DNA of 64,000 bases from Streptomyces sp. NBC_00390 (GTDB lineage Bacteria > Actinomycetota > Actinomycetes > Streptomycetales > Streptomycetaceae), in assembly GCF_036057275.1 (NCBI RefSeq), contig NZ_CP107945.1, positions 1,240,001 through 1,304,000 of the forward strand. The letters are read 5' to 3'. The notes below the pieces were generated by a model. That model ran no database searches, was not told where the DNA came from, and worked only from the letters and a program-made list of their open reading frames with translations. Position numbers and translations under genes: made by a program. Positions 17,273-26,266 of this stretch are shown piece by piece. Positions within the stretch are counted from its first letter, which is position 1, and each line of letters opens with the position of its first letter.

Positions 17273-17610
17273 GAACTTCCCCCTTGACTGAGTCGCGTGG
17301 ACTGCGCGAACGGCCCGGGACCGCCACACCTTGAGGGCGGGCGACGAAGCATCGGGGCATCCGCGGCACCGGGCGCAGGATGGTCAGTCCCTGCCGCCGG
17401 TGAACGTGTCGTCAGTATATGAACGGCTCGATCCACTTGATCAAGTAATTGCCCGCGTGATCGGCGTCACATCATCATTATTTTCGCGGAATTTGAGGTT
17501 CCGTTTGTATCGGGCCACTTTCACGGAATCTACAATTCCGTGGCTCGCCTCTCGCTGGATGCGCGTGAAAGGATTGATCCATCCCTGCCCATTCATTTAA
17601 GGAAGGACGC
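17273..17610. promoter_or_regulatory. Divergent promoter region of the linaridin-like cluster
   Basis: 338 bases between the precursor operon (minus) and the ABC transporter operon (plus). It is markedly AT-richer near 17405-17530 than its surroundings and holds a perfect 12-bp palindrome ACTTGATCAAGT at 17435-17446. Both promoters must lie here. No regulator gene is encoded in the cluster. Confidence 0.55.
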
Positions 17611-18543
17611 ATGACCCAAGAGGAAAGCAGTCATATCCACGCCGAGGATGTATGGCGCCGGTACGGGCGGGGAAAGAACGCGTTCGACGCCGTACGCGGA
17701 GTCAGCTTCACCGTCCGGCCCGGGCAGCTGTTCGCCCTCCTCGGCACCAACGGCGCCGGCAAGACCTCCACGGTCGAACTCATCGAGGGCCTCGCCGCCC
17801 CGCACCGCGGCCGCATCCGTCTGTTCGGCGGACTCGATCCGGTCGCCGACCGGGGCCGCATCCGGCCCCGTACCGGCGCGATGCTGCAGGAGGGCGGCTT
17901 CATATCCCATCTGACCGTGGCGGAAAGCGTGGAGATGTGGACCCAACTCACCTCCCGGTCCCGCCCGGTCGCCGAGGCCATCGAACTCGCCGGGCTGCCC
18001 CACCGCGCCGACGTGATGGTGCAGAACCTCTCCGGCGGCGAGAAGCGCCGACTCGATCTGGCCGTCGCCACGCTGTCGCGTCCCGACGTGCTGTTCCTCG
18101 ACGAACCGACGGCCGGTATGGACGCCGAGGGCCGCCACGCCACCTGGCGGCTCGTCCGGAGCCTGCAGGCGCAGGGCACGACGATCCTGCTGACCACGCA
18201 TTACCTGGAAGAGGCCGAGTCCCTCGCCGACGAGTTGGCGATCATGCACCGCGGACGGATCGCCGCCTCCGGCACCGTCTCGGAGATCGTCGCCGGTCAC
18301 TCGTCGACGCTGTCGTTCGGTCTGCCGGACACATGGGCCGTTCACGATCTGCCCGTCAGCGGCAGGGCGGAGCGGCGGGGCGGACGAGTGACCATCACGA
18401 CCGGGCAGTTGCAACAGGACGCCACCCGGCTCCTCGCCTGGGCCGAGGGCCACGATGTGACGCTGGACCGGTTCACCGCGCGGCCGGCCTCCCTCGAAGA
18501 GGCTTTCATCAGCATCGCGAGCCAGGAAGGGGCGGCGGAGTGA
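17611..18543 (+). CDS. ABC-2 type transporter ATP-binding protein
   Basis: 310 residues, a DrrA/BcrA-like ATPase. Walker A is LGTNGAGKTS (residue ~50), the Q-loop MLQEGG, signature NLSGGEKRRLDLAVA, Walker B VLFLDEPTAGMD and H-loop TTHYLEE. ATG 17611 follows AAGGAAGG. It is divergent from the precursors and its stop overlaps the permease start (GTGA). Such pairs often give self-protection to bacteriocin or RiPP producers. Here an immunity or export role is inferred from location. Confidence 0.88.
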   Translation: MTQEESSHIHAEDVWRRYGRGKNAFDAVRGVSFTVRPGQLFALLGTNGAGKTSTVELIEGLAAPHRGRIRLFGGLDPVADRGRIRPRTGAMLQEGGFISHLTVAESVEMWTQLTSRSRPVAEAIELAGLPHRADVMVQNLSGGEKRRLDLAVATLSRPDVLFLDEPTAGMDAEGRHATWRLVRSLQAQGTTILLTTHYLEEAESLADELAIMHRGRIAASGTVSEIVAGHSSTLSFGLPDTWAVHDLPVSGRAERRGGRVTITTGQLQQDATRLLAWAEGHDVTLDRFTARPASLEEAFISIASQEGAAE

Positions 18544-19304
18544 ACGGTCTGGCCATGCGGCACATGAAGGCCCTGTTCCGTATCGAGTGGAAGCTGTTCC
18601 ATCGGATCAAGGCGAACTACATCTTCGTGTTGTTCGTCCCGTTGATGCTCCTGGTGTCGATGCGGTTCGTGCAGGATCAGATGGAGCTCGACAAGCACGG
18701 CCTGAACCCGGGCCCGCTGATGGTGTCGACCTCCGCCGGGATTCTGATGATCTTCTCCCTCTACTCGTCCGTCACCGGGCTGTTCGTGGCGCGCAGGGAG
18801 GAGCTGGTGCTCAAGCGGCTGCGTACGGGAGAGGTGTCCGACCCGGTGATCCTCGCGGGCGGTGCGTCCATGTACATCACGATCGCCGTGGTGCAGATCG
18901 TGGCGATCGCGGCCGTGCTGTCGGTGATGTTCGGTGTGGTGCCGCGGCAGCCACTGGCGGCGATTGCCGGGTTGTTCACCGGAGTTGTGCTGATGACGGC
19001 AATGGCGGCCGCGACGGCGGCGCTGTGCCGGACCGTCGAGTCCGTGCTGGTCGCCACGCTCCCGGCCGTCTTCATCCTGCCGATGATCTCCGGGATCTAC
19101 ATCCCCCGCGAGGTGCTGCCCGAGACGCTCGGCGACGCGCTGCTGTTCGCGCCGCTGTCCCCGACGGTCGACCTGATGCGCTCGGGGTGGACCGGTGAGC
19201 TGACAGCGGGCGGTGCGCTGGTCCGGTGCGCGCTGGCGATCGTGTGGACGGCTCTGTTCGCCTGGATCGCGGCCCGCAGATTCCGCTGGGAGCCCCGCAC
19301 CTGA
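18540..19304 (+). CDS. ABC-2 type permease
   Basis: 254 residues from GTG 18540 (ATG 18555 possible), with six predicted membrane helices, for example YIFVLFVPLMLLVSM, AGILMIFSLYSSVTGLF and IAVVQIVAIAAVLSVMF. The charged loop VARREELVLKRLRTGEVS is typical of ABC-2 permeases. It is coupled to the ATPase gene by a four-base overlap. The two form a heteromeric exporter in the cytoplasmic membrane. Confidence 0.85.
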   Translation: MNGLAMRHMKALFRIEWKLFHRIKANYIFVLFVPLMLLVSMRFVQDQMELDKHGLNPGPLMVSTSAGILMIFSLYSSVTGLFVARREELVLKRLRTGEVSDPVILAGGASMYITIAVVQIVAIAAVLSVMFGVVPRQPLAAIAGLFTGVVLMTAMAAATAALCRTVESVLVATLPAVFILPMISGIYIPREVLPETLGDALLFAPLSPTVDLMRSGWTGELTAGGALVRCALAIVWTALFAWIAARRFRWEPRT

Positions 19305-19402
19305 CGCCGCGGCACCACGGCGATCCGTGCCCCCGGGCCCGTCGTCCCCGGTACCGCTCGGGCGGCGGGGTGCGCTGCGCTCACCGCGCGCACACTGGAC
19401 CT

Positions 19403-20329
19403 ATGGACGGGGTGACCGTCGGCGGGACGGCGGAGCGCGAGGACCTGCTGGCCGGGGCCGTGGTCAAGGCGGTCCAGCGGTCCGGCGCGTACGCCGGGAG
19501 CGTCTTTCTCCGCTCCCGCGACCGCAGCTCGATCGTGCTCGCCGCGACCTGCGGGACGCCACCGTCCCTGCTGGGCGGCTGGCACCTCATTCCGGTGAGC
19601 AGCCCTATCCCGGTCGCCGCGTCCTACAGTTCCGGGCGCACCATCCACCTGGCCGACGCCGAGGAGACGATGCGCCGGTATCCCCAGCTCGCGGTGGCTC
19701 TGCCGTATGCCTTCGGCTCCTGCTCGGTGCCCGTGGGCGCGGGCAGGGAGACCTTCGGGGCGCTGGCGATCGTGTGGGCCGCTCCTCCTGGCGGCGAGGG
19801 GTTGTCGAAGGCGCGGCGCCGCCAGGTGAGGGCCGTCGCCAACCGGCTCGGTGCCGCCCTCGCCGCCCTGCGCGCCCGTACCGGTGATCCCGTCGAGTGC
19901 GACCCGCAGACCATCCCGGTCGAGGCCCCGGCTCCGTCCGCACCGGCCGTGCGGGTCGGCCTGTTCGACTGGGATCTTGCCACCGGCGCCCTCACCCCGG
20001 ACGGCGAACTCTGCGCGATCTTCGGTCTCGACTCCCCTGCCTTGGACGGAAGGGCCGACACGCTCGCTGCCTGCCTGCACCCCGGTGACCTCGCCGCATT
20101 CCGTGCCGTCGCTCGCGCGGCAGCCGCCGAGGGCCGGATCGGCGCGCGGCGCCTGCGGGTACGCGACAGCGGAGGCGGTGGCCACGGTGACGTGGGGTAC
20201 CGGACCGTCGAGCTGTGGGGCCGGACACCCGAGGCCGACGACGCGCGGGCGCGCACCCACCTGGTCGGCGCGGTCATCGATGCGCAGGCCGGCAGTGCGG
20301 CCGTCGCCGCAGTCGAGCGGCTGCGATAG
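19403..20329 (+). pseudogene. GAF-PAS regulator, probably 3'-truncated SpoIIE-type phosphatase
   Basis: 308 residues from ATG 19403. Residues ~15-155 are a GAF domain and ~180-295 a PAS domain (VRVGLFDWDLATGALTPDGE). In Streptomyces this GAF-PAS layout is normally followed by further PAS/GAF domains and a PP2C/SpoIIE phosphatase, with the linker VIDAQAG leading into the next domain. Here the frame stops at AAVAAVERLR, exactly in that linker, and unrelated coiled-coil sequence follows. It is therefore likely a truncated anti-anti-sigma-type phosphatase. Confidence 0.6.
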
Positions 20330-20406
20330 CCGGCGCGGGCTTCGCGCTTATCGACGCCAGACGTTCACCTTCTCCGTCACGAGCAGCGGAGCGCTGTCTG
20401 GCCCCT

Positions 20407-20868
20407 GAGCAGAGCAAGGAGCTGCTCGCCTCAGCCCGTAAGCGGGTCGAGGAGGCCCAGACCGAGGCGCACCGCCTCATCGAGGAGGCAGACTGCCGGG
20501 CCACCGAGATGGTCGCCGCGGCCGAGCAGACCGCGCAGCAGGTACGTGACTCCGTCAACGGCCTCTACGAGCAGGCCGAGCAGGAGATCGCCGGGCTGCG
20601 CTCGGCGGCCGAGCGCACCAAGACCGAGGCGCTGGAGGAGGCGGACCGGGTCCGCGCGGACGCGTACGCCGAGCGGGAGCGGGCGGCCGAGGCCGCGACT
20701 CGGCTGCGGGCCAGGGCCCAGAAGGAGACCGAGGCCGCAAACGCGCTCGCTTCCACCGAGCTGAACGCCTTGCGCGCCCGCGCTGAGGCAATGACCGACG
20801 AGGAGCGTGCGCCGCTTAGCAAGCTGTTCTCGCGGGGCCGAGGACCGTCGCCGCGTAAACAGCCCTGA
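20407..20868 (+). pseudogene. C-terminal coiled-coil fragment of a cytoskeletal-type protein
   Basis: About 153 residues of near-continuous coiled coil rich in Ala, Glu and Arg (KRVEEAQTEAHRLIEEAD, AERERAAEAATRLRARAQ), ending in KLFSRGRGPSPRKQP. This resembles the C-terminal part of Streptomyces long coiled-coil proteins (FilP/Scy or so-called cellulose-binding type). No start codon with a ribosome site precedes it, and the upstream residues in frame are out-of-register regulator sequence. A fusion-point fragment. Confidence 0.55.
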
Positions 20869-21079
20869 ACTGACCCTGCCGTACGTGCTGAGGGCCCCTG
20901 GAATCTGCCCTTCCCCGGTTTCACCGGTGGAAGCGTCCACGTAGGCGAGAGCTGCGCGATGAAGCAGGTCCGTTGCTCCCCGGGATTCTGTTCACGGCGC
21001 TGAACCACGGGTGGCAGGGCGGCGAGGCCGCGGCATCCTGGGGCTGCGCTCCTAAGGGTTGTCCCGTAACTGCTGGTCG
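20869..21079. other. Short spacer
   Basis: No gene; contains only a weak hairpin near 20915. Marks the boundary between the coiled-coil fragment and the GNAT gene. Confidence 0.4.
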
Positions 21080-21607
21080 TCACTGGGGAGCGACGCGCAG
21101 GTCCCGGATGTACCAGTCGAACCGTGTGCCGTCCTTGCTGTGCGGCCGCTTGCCGGGGGTGAATCCTGCCCGCCGCGCGACGGCGGCGGATGCGGGATTC
21201 TCCGGCTCCACCTGGATCACCGCCTCCTCCCCGCCCTCACTGGCCGCGTACTGGGACGCCAGGATGACCGCGCGGGTAGCCAGGCCACGCCCCCTCCAGG
21301 ACGGATAGAGGCCGTAGGCGACATTCACCTGGCCGGGAGTCAAGCCCTCCCCTGCGAACCGCAAGTCGATCGTGCCTGCGAGCGCCTCGTCGGCGCCTAC
21401 CCGGATACCGAAAGCGCGGAGTGGCCCGGCAGTGTCCCACTGTTCCCAGCAGTGCTGGAAGTACCCTTCAACGCCCTCGCGCGTGCTAGGGCCGCCGTTC
21501 AGCCAGCGAACCAGCAGCTCATCCTCCCCTGTGAGATGCGCCTCCACATCGTCCAGGAGCAGCGGAGACAGAGTGATGATCCCGTCGGACAGCTTCACTT
21601 CATGCAT
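21080..21607 (-). CDS. GNAT family N-acetyltransferase
   Basis: 175 residues from ATG 21607. A full GNAT_3/RimJ-like fold: RAFGIRV strand, AGTIDLRF, the acetyl-CoA loop YPSWRGRGLATRAV (R-x-x-G-x-A) near residue 105, and VEPENPASAAVARRAGF near residue 140. The C-terminal KDGTRFDWYIRDL is typical of enzymes that acetylate small amines or protein N-termini. Substrate unknown. Apparently intact but bordered by IS debris. Confidence 0.85.
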   Translation of the reverse strand: MHEVKLSDGIITLSPLLLDDVEAHLTGEDELLVRWLNGGPSTREGVEGYFQHCWEQWDTAGPLRAFGIRVGADEALAGTIDLRFAGEGLTPGQVNVAYGLYPSWRGRGLATRAVILASQYAASEGGEEAVIQVEPENPASAAVARRAGFTPGKRPHSKDGTRFDWYIRDLRVAPQ

Positions 21608-21697
21608 CCGCCGATTCTTGACGCCGAAGCTGCGTCGCACCATCGGATTCCGCGGGACGTCGCCCAGAACTACTCCACCGCAGGGGATGATCTTGAT

Positions 21698-22001
21698 GTG
21701 ACTGGTGTGATCACGGCGTCGGAGCCGTCTTGGATAGCCCCGTTCACCGGGCGGAGTCCGCGCTGCTTCGGCAAGCTGCTGACCGCACTGCGGCGCGAAG
21801 GCGCGGATGCGGTCCGCAGGGGACGACCGTGGAGCCTTCCACTGGAGGACCGGGCACTGCTGGTCGCGGCTTACTGGCGGACGAACTTGACGATGCGCCA
21901 GCTCGCCCCGCTGTTCGGGGTCTCGAAGTCGGCGGCGGACCGCATCATCGACCATCTCGGGCCGATGCTTGCGCTCCAGCCCCGAAAGCGGTTCGCAAAG
22001 G
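21698..22001 (+). pseudogene. 5' fragment of an IS5-family transposase
   Basis: About 100 residues beginning VTGVITASEPSWIAPFTG at GTG 21698, then RRGRPWSLPLEDRALLVAAY and the helix-turn-helix NLTMRQLAPLFGVSKSAADR. It stops at RKRFAK, where an intact transposase would go on to its DDE domain. From 22002 the sequence switches to the 3' tail of a different transposase on the other strand, so the break is a junction of two IS elements. Confidence 0.75.
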
Positions 22002-22034
22002 GGAAGACGTAGGCCCGCTTGTCGTATCTCGTGG
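22002..22034 (-). pseudogene. 3' exon of the intron-split IS5-type transposase
   Basis: On the minus strand this encodes TRYDKRAYVF, the end of the transposase whose main part is at 24196-24996. The group II intron starts at 22035 directly beside it. Beyond 22002 the transposase tail is lost at the junction with the other IS fragment. Confidence 0.75.
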
Positions 22035-22635
22035 GTGCGCCACGAGGCGCCATGGAGTCGAGTGAGGTGAGAGACCTTCACCGCCGGGTTGTCGCAGCAA
22101 CCTGGTTGAAGCAGAGGGCAGTTCGCCTCGGGGGATGCCGAGGTGGGCGGTAAGCAGCCCCGACAACGTCGGGACGGGCTGGCACTGCCAGACAGCCCGG
22201 GTCCGGCTAGCGAGACGGGAAGGTGCACGCGAGGAATCAGTGTCTGACGCCCCGTAATTACGACACCGGCTCGAACCTGGCGGATCTGGGCCGGACGCAG
22301 TGCACGACCACCGCTGGCCGGTGATCGACTCCGAAGCCGACTCCACGTATCGGCGGGGAGGCCACGCCGAAAGCCTGCGGCGTAAGCGTGGCGATGCTGC
22401 CGGGGTAGAGCTGGGCACCTCACCCGTCGATCGATTCCGTGGTGAACGTGGGAACTGCCCGCGGTCGCCCCAAGCCGGACCTCCAGTCCGGTGGAGGGCA
22501 GGCCCATCGCCGGCTGATGGTCGTCGGGCAGGACGGAGGCTCCGTAGTACTCGGAGGCCGGGAGAGCCGGCCACATGGGGAAGGGGGCCAGCAAGTCGGC
22601 AGTAAGGACACTGGAATGCCAGGAGGTTGTCGCCG

Positions 22636-24066
22636 GTGAATACCGACGAGCTGGAGTGGGCCTTGATGAAGGCCGAGCGCCGGGTACTGGAGATCCAGAC
22701 CAAGCTGCACCGTTGGGCTGCTGATGATTCTCATCGCAGGTTCGACGATCTGTTCAACCTCGTGGCCGATCCTGCCTTCCTGTTGGTGGCGTGGGATCGT
22801 GTCCGGGGAAACAAGGGTGCCCGCACGGCCGGAGTGGACGGGAAGACCGCACGCTCCATCGAGGCCGGGCAGGGGGTCGAGATGTTTCTCGGCAGGCTGC
22901 GGACTCGGATCAGAGACCGCAGCTTCCGACCGGTTCCCGTCCGTGAGCGGATGATTCCCAAGGCGAACGGCAAGCTTCGTCGTCTTGGGATTCCGACCGT
23001 GGCGGACCGGGTGGTCCAGGCGTCCTTGAAACTGGTGCTGGAGCCGGTGTTCGAAGCGGAGTTCCTCCCGTGTTCCTATGGGTTCCGCCCGAACCGCCGG
23101 GCTCATGACGCGATCGCCGAGACTCGCTATCTCGCCAGCCACGGATATGAATGGGCGGTGGAGGGCGACATCACGGCGTGCTTCGACGAGATCTCGCACC
23201 CGGCCCTCATGGAACGGGTGAGGAATCGGATCGGGGACAAGCGGGTGTTGTCCCTGGTGAAGGCGTTCTTGAAGTCCGGGATCCTGTCCCGGGACGGAGC
23301 CTTCACGGACACACGCACTGGGACCCCGCAGGGCGGGATCCTGTCGCCGCTGCTGGCCAACATCGCGCTCTCGGTCCTGGACGAGCACATCGCCCAGGCC
23401 CCCGGAGGAGCAGACAGCGCCTCCGAGGATCGGCGCAGGAGACGGCGCCGGGGGTTGCCCAACTACCGGCTGGTCCGGTATGCGGATGACTTCCTCGTGC
23501 TTGTCTTCGGGCGCCGTGAGCACGCCGAGGAATTACGCGACGAGGTCGCGGAGGCGTTGAAGCCGATGGGCCTTCGCCTGTCGGTGGAGAAGACAAAGAT
23601 CACGCACATCGACGAGGGCCTTGATTTTCTCGGATGGCGCATCCAGCGTCACCGGAAGCGGGGCACTGACCGGCAGTACATCTACACCTATCCGGCACGG
23701 AAATCAGTGCGTTCCGCAACGGCCAAGGTGAAGGAACTGACCGGACGGCAGAACGTCGGCTTGTCGTTGGAGTCCTTGCTCCACCGGCTGAACCCGGTGT
23801 TGCGGGGATGGTGCGCGTACTTCCGTCCCGGAGTGTCGAACGTCGCTTTCTGCTACCTCAGCCACTACACGTGGATGAGGGTGACACGGTGGATCCGGCG
23901 CAAGCATCCCGGGATCACTTGGAAGCAGCTCCGCCGACGTTATTACGGCGATGGCTGGTGGCCTGTCACGGAGGAAGCGGAACTGTTCAACCCGGCAAAG
24001 GTAAGCACGACCAGATACCGATACCGGGGGACACTCATCCCGACCCCGTGGCCCATTACGGCATGA
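22636..24066 (+). CDS. ltrA: Group II intron reverse transcriptase/maturase
   Basis: 476 residues. The start is GTG 22636, nine bases after AGGAGG; TTG 22627 is too close to that site. RT0-RT7 motifs are present: NKGARTAGVDG, PVRERMIPKANGKLRRLGIP, CSYGFRPNRRAHDAI, GDITACFDEISH, GTPQGGILSPLLANI and the catalytic YADDF near residue 285. Maturase domain X follows (LHRLNPVLRGWCAYFRPG, residue ~390). The protein ends without a recognisable HNH endonuclease domain. It splices the intron RNA and copies it into DNA at the target. Confidence 0.93.
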   Translation: MNTDELEWALMKAERRVLEIQTKLHRWAADDSHRRFDDLFNLVADPAFLLVAWDRVRGNKGARTAGVDGKTARSIEAGQGVEMFLGRLRTRIRDRSFRPVPVRERMIPKANGKLRRLGIPTVADRVVQASLKLVLEPVFEAEFLPCSYGFRPNRRAHDAIAETRYLASHGYEWAVEGDITACFDEISHPALMERVRNRIGDKRVLSLVKAFLKSGILSRDGAFTDTRTGTPQGGILSPLLANIALSVLDEHIAQAPGGADSASEDRRRRRRRGLPNYRLVRYADDFLVLVFGRREHAEELRDEVAEALKPMGLRLSVEKTKITHIDEGLDFLGWRIQRHRKRGTDRQYIYTYPARKSVRSATAKVKELTGRQNVGLSLESLLHRLNPVLRGWCAYFRPGVSNVAFCYLSHYTWMRVTRWIRRKHPGITWKQLRRRYYGDGWWPVTEEAELFNPAKVSTTRYRYRGTLIPTPWPITA

Positions 24067-24098
24067 AGAACTGAACACGCCGAAACTGGATTTGCGGA

Positions 24099-24132
24099 GA
24101 GCCCGGTGCCCGGAGACGGGCACGCCGGGTTC
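24099..24132 (+). ncRNA. Group II intron domain V
   Basis: A 34-base hairpin with the canonical ends GAGC...GTTC, a GGAGA-type loop and a two-base bulge position. It is the catalytic core of the ribozyme and lies 33 bases after the maturase stop. Confidence 0.85.
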
Positions 24133-24195
24133 GGGAGGCGGCTCGGGGAAACCCACCGATGGAGACACCGGCAGGGCGCCCCGAGTCGACCTCAC

Positions 24196-24996
24196 CCACG
24201 GCCCGGAAGTTCTTGAGCCGGTTGATCGTCCGCTCGACTTCGTTGCGGCGCTTGTAGAGCGTGGTGTCGAAGCCAGTGGGCCGGCCCCCTTTGCTGCCGC
24301 GGCGTTGGCGGTTGGCCCGCTGGTCCTTCGGCTCGGGGATCGTGTGCTTGATGTGCCGTCGTCGCAGGTAGCGGCGGTTGCGGCGGGAGGAGTACGCCTT
24401 GTCGCCACCGAGGTGGTCCGGCCGGGTGCGTGGATGCCCACCGTTGGGACGGGCGACGCGGATGCGTTCGAGAACCGGGATCAGTTGCGGGGCGTCGCCC
24501 CACTGGCACGGTGTGATCAGCAAGGCCAGTGGGCGGCGTCCGCCTTCACCCGCCAGGTGGATCTTGCAGGTCAGCCCGCCCCGTGATCGTCCGAGTCCCT
24601 CGTCGGGCCGGTGCTGCCGGGGCGTTGATCTTTTTTCGGGATGCGCGGCGCTTTCCTGCGGGCCCCGGCGGCGTGCTGGTGAGCACGGCAGGAGGTCGAA
24701 TCCACGCTCACCATGCTCCAGTCGATCCGGCCGTCCGCGTCTGCGTCGGTCTGCACGGCCTGGAGGATCCTGTCCCAGGTGCCGTCCGCCGACCAGCGTC
24801 TGTGCCGCTCGTAGACGGTCTTCCAACTGCCGAACCGCGGCGGCAGATCCCGCCACGGAACACCCGTCCGCAGGCGGAAGAGAACCCCGTTGATCACCTT
24901 ACGGTGGCTCGCCCAACGCCCACCCCGCTGCCCCGTCGCGGGCAGATGCGGCTTCAGACGAGTCCACTCCGTATTCGTCAGATCGCCTCGTCCCAT
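24196..24996 (-). pseudogene. IS5-type (IS427-like) transposase, two frames, interrupted by the group II intron
   Basis: OrfA starts at ATG 24996 (MGRGDLTNTEWTRLKPHLP) and contains the DDE Asp in VSVDSTSCRAHQHAAGA. OrfB, one frame back, begins at the slippery AAAAAAG near 24637 and carries GLTCKIHLAGEG, HLGGDKAYSSRRNR and the final RRNEVERTINRLKNFRAV. That end is where the intron cuts it; the last residues TRYDKRAYVF are at 22002-22034. A -1 frameshift at A-rich slippery sites is the normal mode of expression for this IS group, so only the intron and the lost tail disable it. Confidence 0.82.
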
Positions 24997-25241
24997 GTCC
25001 ATGGAAACGTCCACGAGGACGACACCACTCAATGAGTGATCCGCCGGACAGAACCTAGATGTGGGAGCAACACCGCCAACTTCACAGCGAGTTGATCACG
25101 AGTCTCATCCGGAATGCGCATACCACACCAACGAGCCTCAGGACGGGAAGCAACACGTTGATTCCCTGCAATCCCTAAGGCGACTCCATCACATCGAGAT
25201 CAACAGGTTGGTGATTGAGTAAACCGGGAACTCTCCGATCC
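24997..25241. other. IS end and spacer
   Basis: Holds the upstream end of the IS5-type element and unassigned sequence. I could not define its outer inverted repeat because the opposite end has been lost. Confidence 0.35.
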
Positions 25242-25709
25242 ATGACAAACGTAGCGTCCATGTCCTGGCCGCCAACATCCGATCAGATCGCGCTGGTCGC
25301 ATTACTGATCTCAATCGTGGCCTGCTGGTATTCCATGCGAAGTGCTCGCGCCGCGTGGACAGTAGCCCATATTGAGAAGGATAGGCGCAATGACGAAAAT
25401 CAAGCAACGCTCGACGCTTACTTCACCTACCACAACATGCTCCAATATGTCGTGGCGGAAAATATGGGTCCGGCCCCGGCGTCAAAAGTCAAAGTCGAAT
25501 GGAAATCAAAATATGGAGGAACGGTGCCAAGTCGCCCGTACGGAGGGACAGCGTGTGAATTTTCGTACATCCTTCCCGGTCGCACCTCGGCGATTAGTGT
25601 TGACCTCTCACGAAAAGAAGCCAAGAAAAAGGCGACTGTAATCGAAATTACTTTGACTTGGGAAGATGGCACTGGCGAGCATAGTCGCGCATTGGATTAC
25701 CGGAGATGA
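25242..25709 (+). CDS. Hypothetical single-pass membrane protein, low GC
   Basis: 155 residues from ATG 25242 (a TTG at 25215 is possible). One membrane helix (QIALVALLISIVACWYS, residue ~15) is followed by a charged linker and a beta-rich cytoplasmic or extracellular domain (PASKVKVEWKSKYGG). Codon use is clearly less GC-biased than the neighbours (AAA, AAT, ATA-type codons), which points to recent transfer. It resembles small unknown proteins of phage or mobile regions. No function assigned. Confidence 0.6.
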   Translation: MTNVASMSWPPTSDQIALVALLISIVACWYSMRSARAAWTVAHIEKDRRNDENQATLDAYFTYHNMLQYVVAENMGPAPASKVKVEWKSKYGGTVPSRPYGGTACEFSYILPGRTSAISVDLSRKEAKKKATVIEITLTWEDGTGEHSRALDYRR

Positions 25710-25766
25710 GCGGCAAAAAGACTAGCTCGGCCTCAATTAAATGAGACCTAGGAGTGTCGTACTACG

Positions 25767-26243
25767 TTGCGAGGGCAGAAACCAAAGCCTCATATCCAAG
25801 CGGTCCGCGAGGGCGCTTACCGCCCCGACCGCAACAGCGAGGGCGCACGCTTCACACCGCTGGACCCGATCGAACCGGACTGGTCCGAGCTGTTGCCCGG
25901 CGACTCCTCCGAGGACTTGCGGGGCAAGGCGCGGGACGTGTGGGCGCGGACTATTCCCGCCCTGGTGGTGTCGGCCGGCTTGACGGACCCGCAGCGGGAA
26001 ACAGCCATCGAGTATTGCGTGACAGTCGCTCGACTCTGGCAAGCGGAACGGGAGCTGTCCCGTACGGGCCTGGTGGTCGAAACGGAACGCGGGAACGTCA
26101 AGAGTCCATGGGTGACGATCGCCCACCAGTACCGGAGTCACTTTCGGTCGCTGGTCGATGAGTTGGGTCTGAGCCCCGCGTCGTCAACCCGTATCACCCC
26201 GCCGGAATTCAGCGGCGGCGAAGATGACGGAGTGTTCGACTGA
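25767..26243 (+). CDS. Phage terminase small subunit, P27 family
   Basis: 158 residues from TTG 25767, 13 bases after AGGAG. N-terminal RGQKPKPHIQAVREG, then EPDWSELLPG, the helical core ARDVWARTIPALVVSAGLTD, and the family end YRSHFRSLVDELGLSPASSTR. P27-type small subunits recognise phage DNA and hand it to the large terminase. The normal neighbour, the large subunit, is missing, so this is a prophage relic although the gene itself looks complete. Confidence 0.8.
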   Translation: MRGQKPKPHIQAVREGAYRPDRNSEGARFTPLDPIEPDWSELLPGDSSEDLRGKARDVWARTIPALVVSAGLTDPQRETAIEYCVTVARLWQAERELSRTGLVVETERGNVKSPWVTIAHQYRSHFRSLVDELGLSPASSTRITPPEFSGGEDDGVFD

Positions 26244-26266
26244 CGATCTGCCCGTCCCGTCAGGGC

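Larger units (their letters stand above)
22035..24195 (+). mobile_element. Group II intron with maturase, inserted antisense in a transposase gene
   Basis: 2161 bases. The 5' end is GTGCGCCACGAG (GTGYG consensus) and the 3' end is GACCTCAC (ends in AC, the AY consensus). Domain V is at 24099-24132, followed by a domain VI hairpin with arms CTCGGGG/CCCCGAG. The exons rejoin as CTCGTGG + CCACGGCCCGG, which restores the transposase reading frame FRAVATRYDKRAYVF on the opposite strand. This gives both boundaries to the base. It encodes its own reverse transcriptase. Confidence 0.88.

Noticed and set aside
22300..22626. Possible small gene inside the intron 5' region
   Set aside because: This is structured group II intron RNA (domains I-III). 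The frame has no coding bias.
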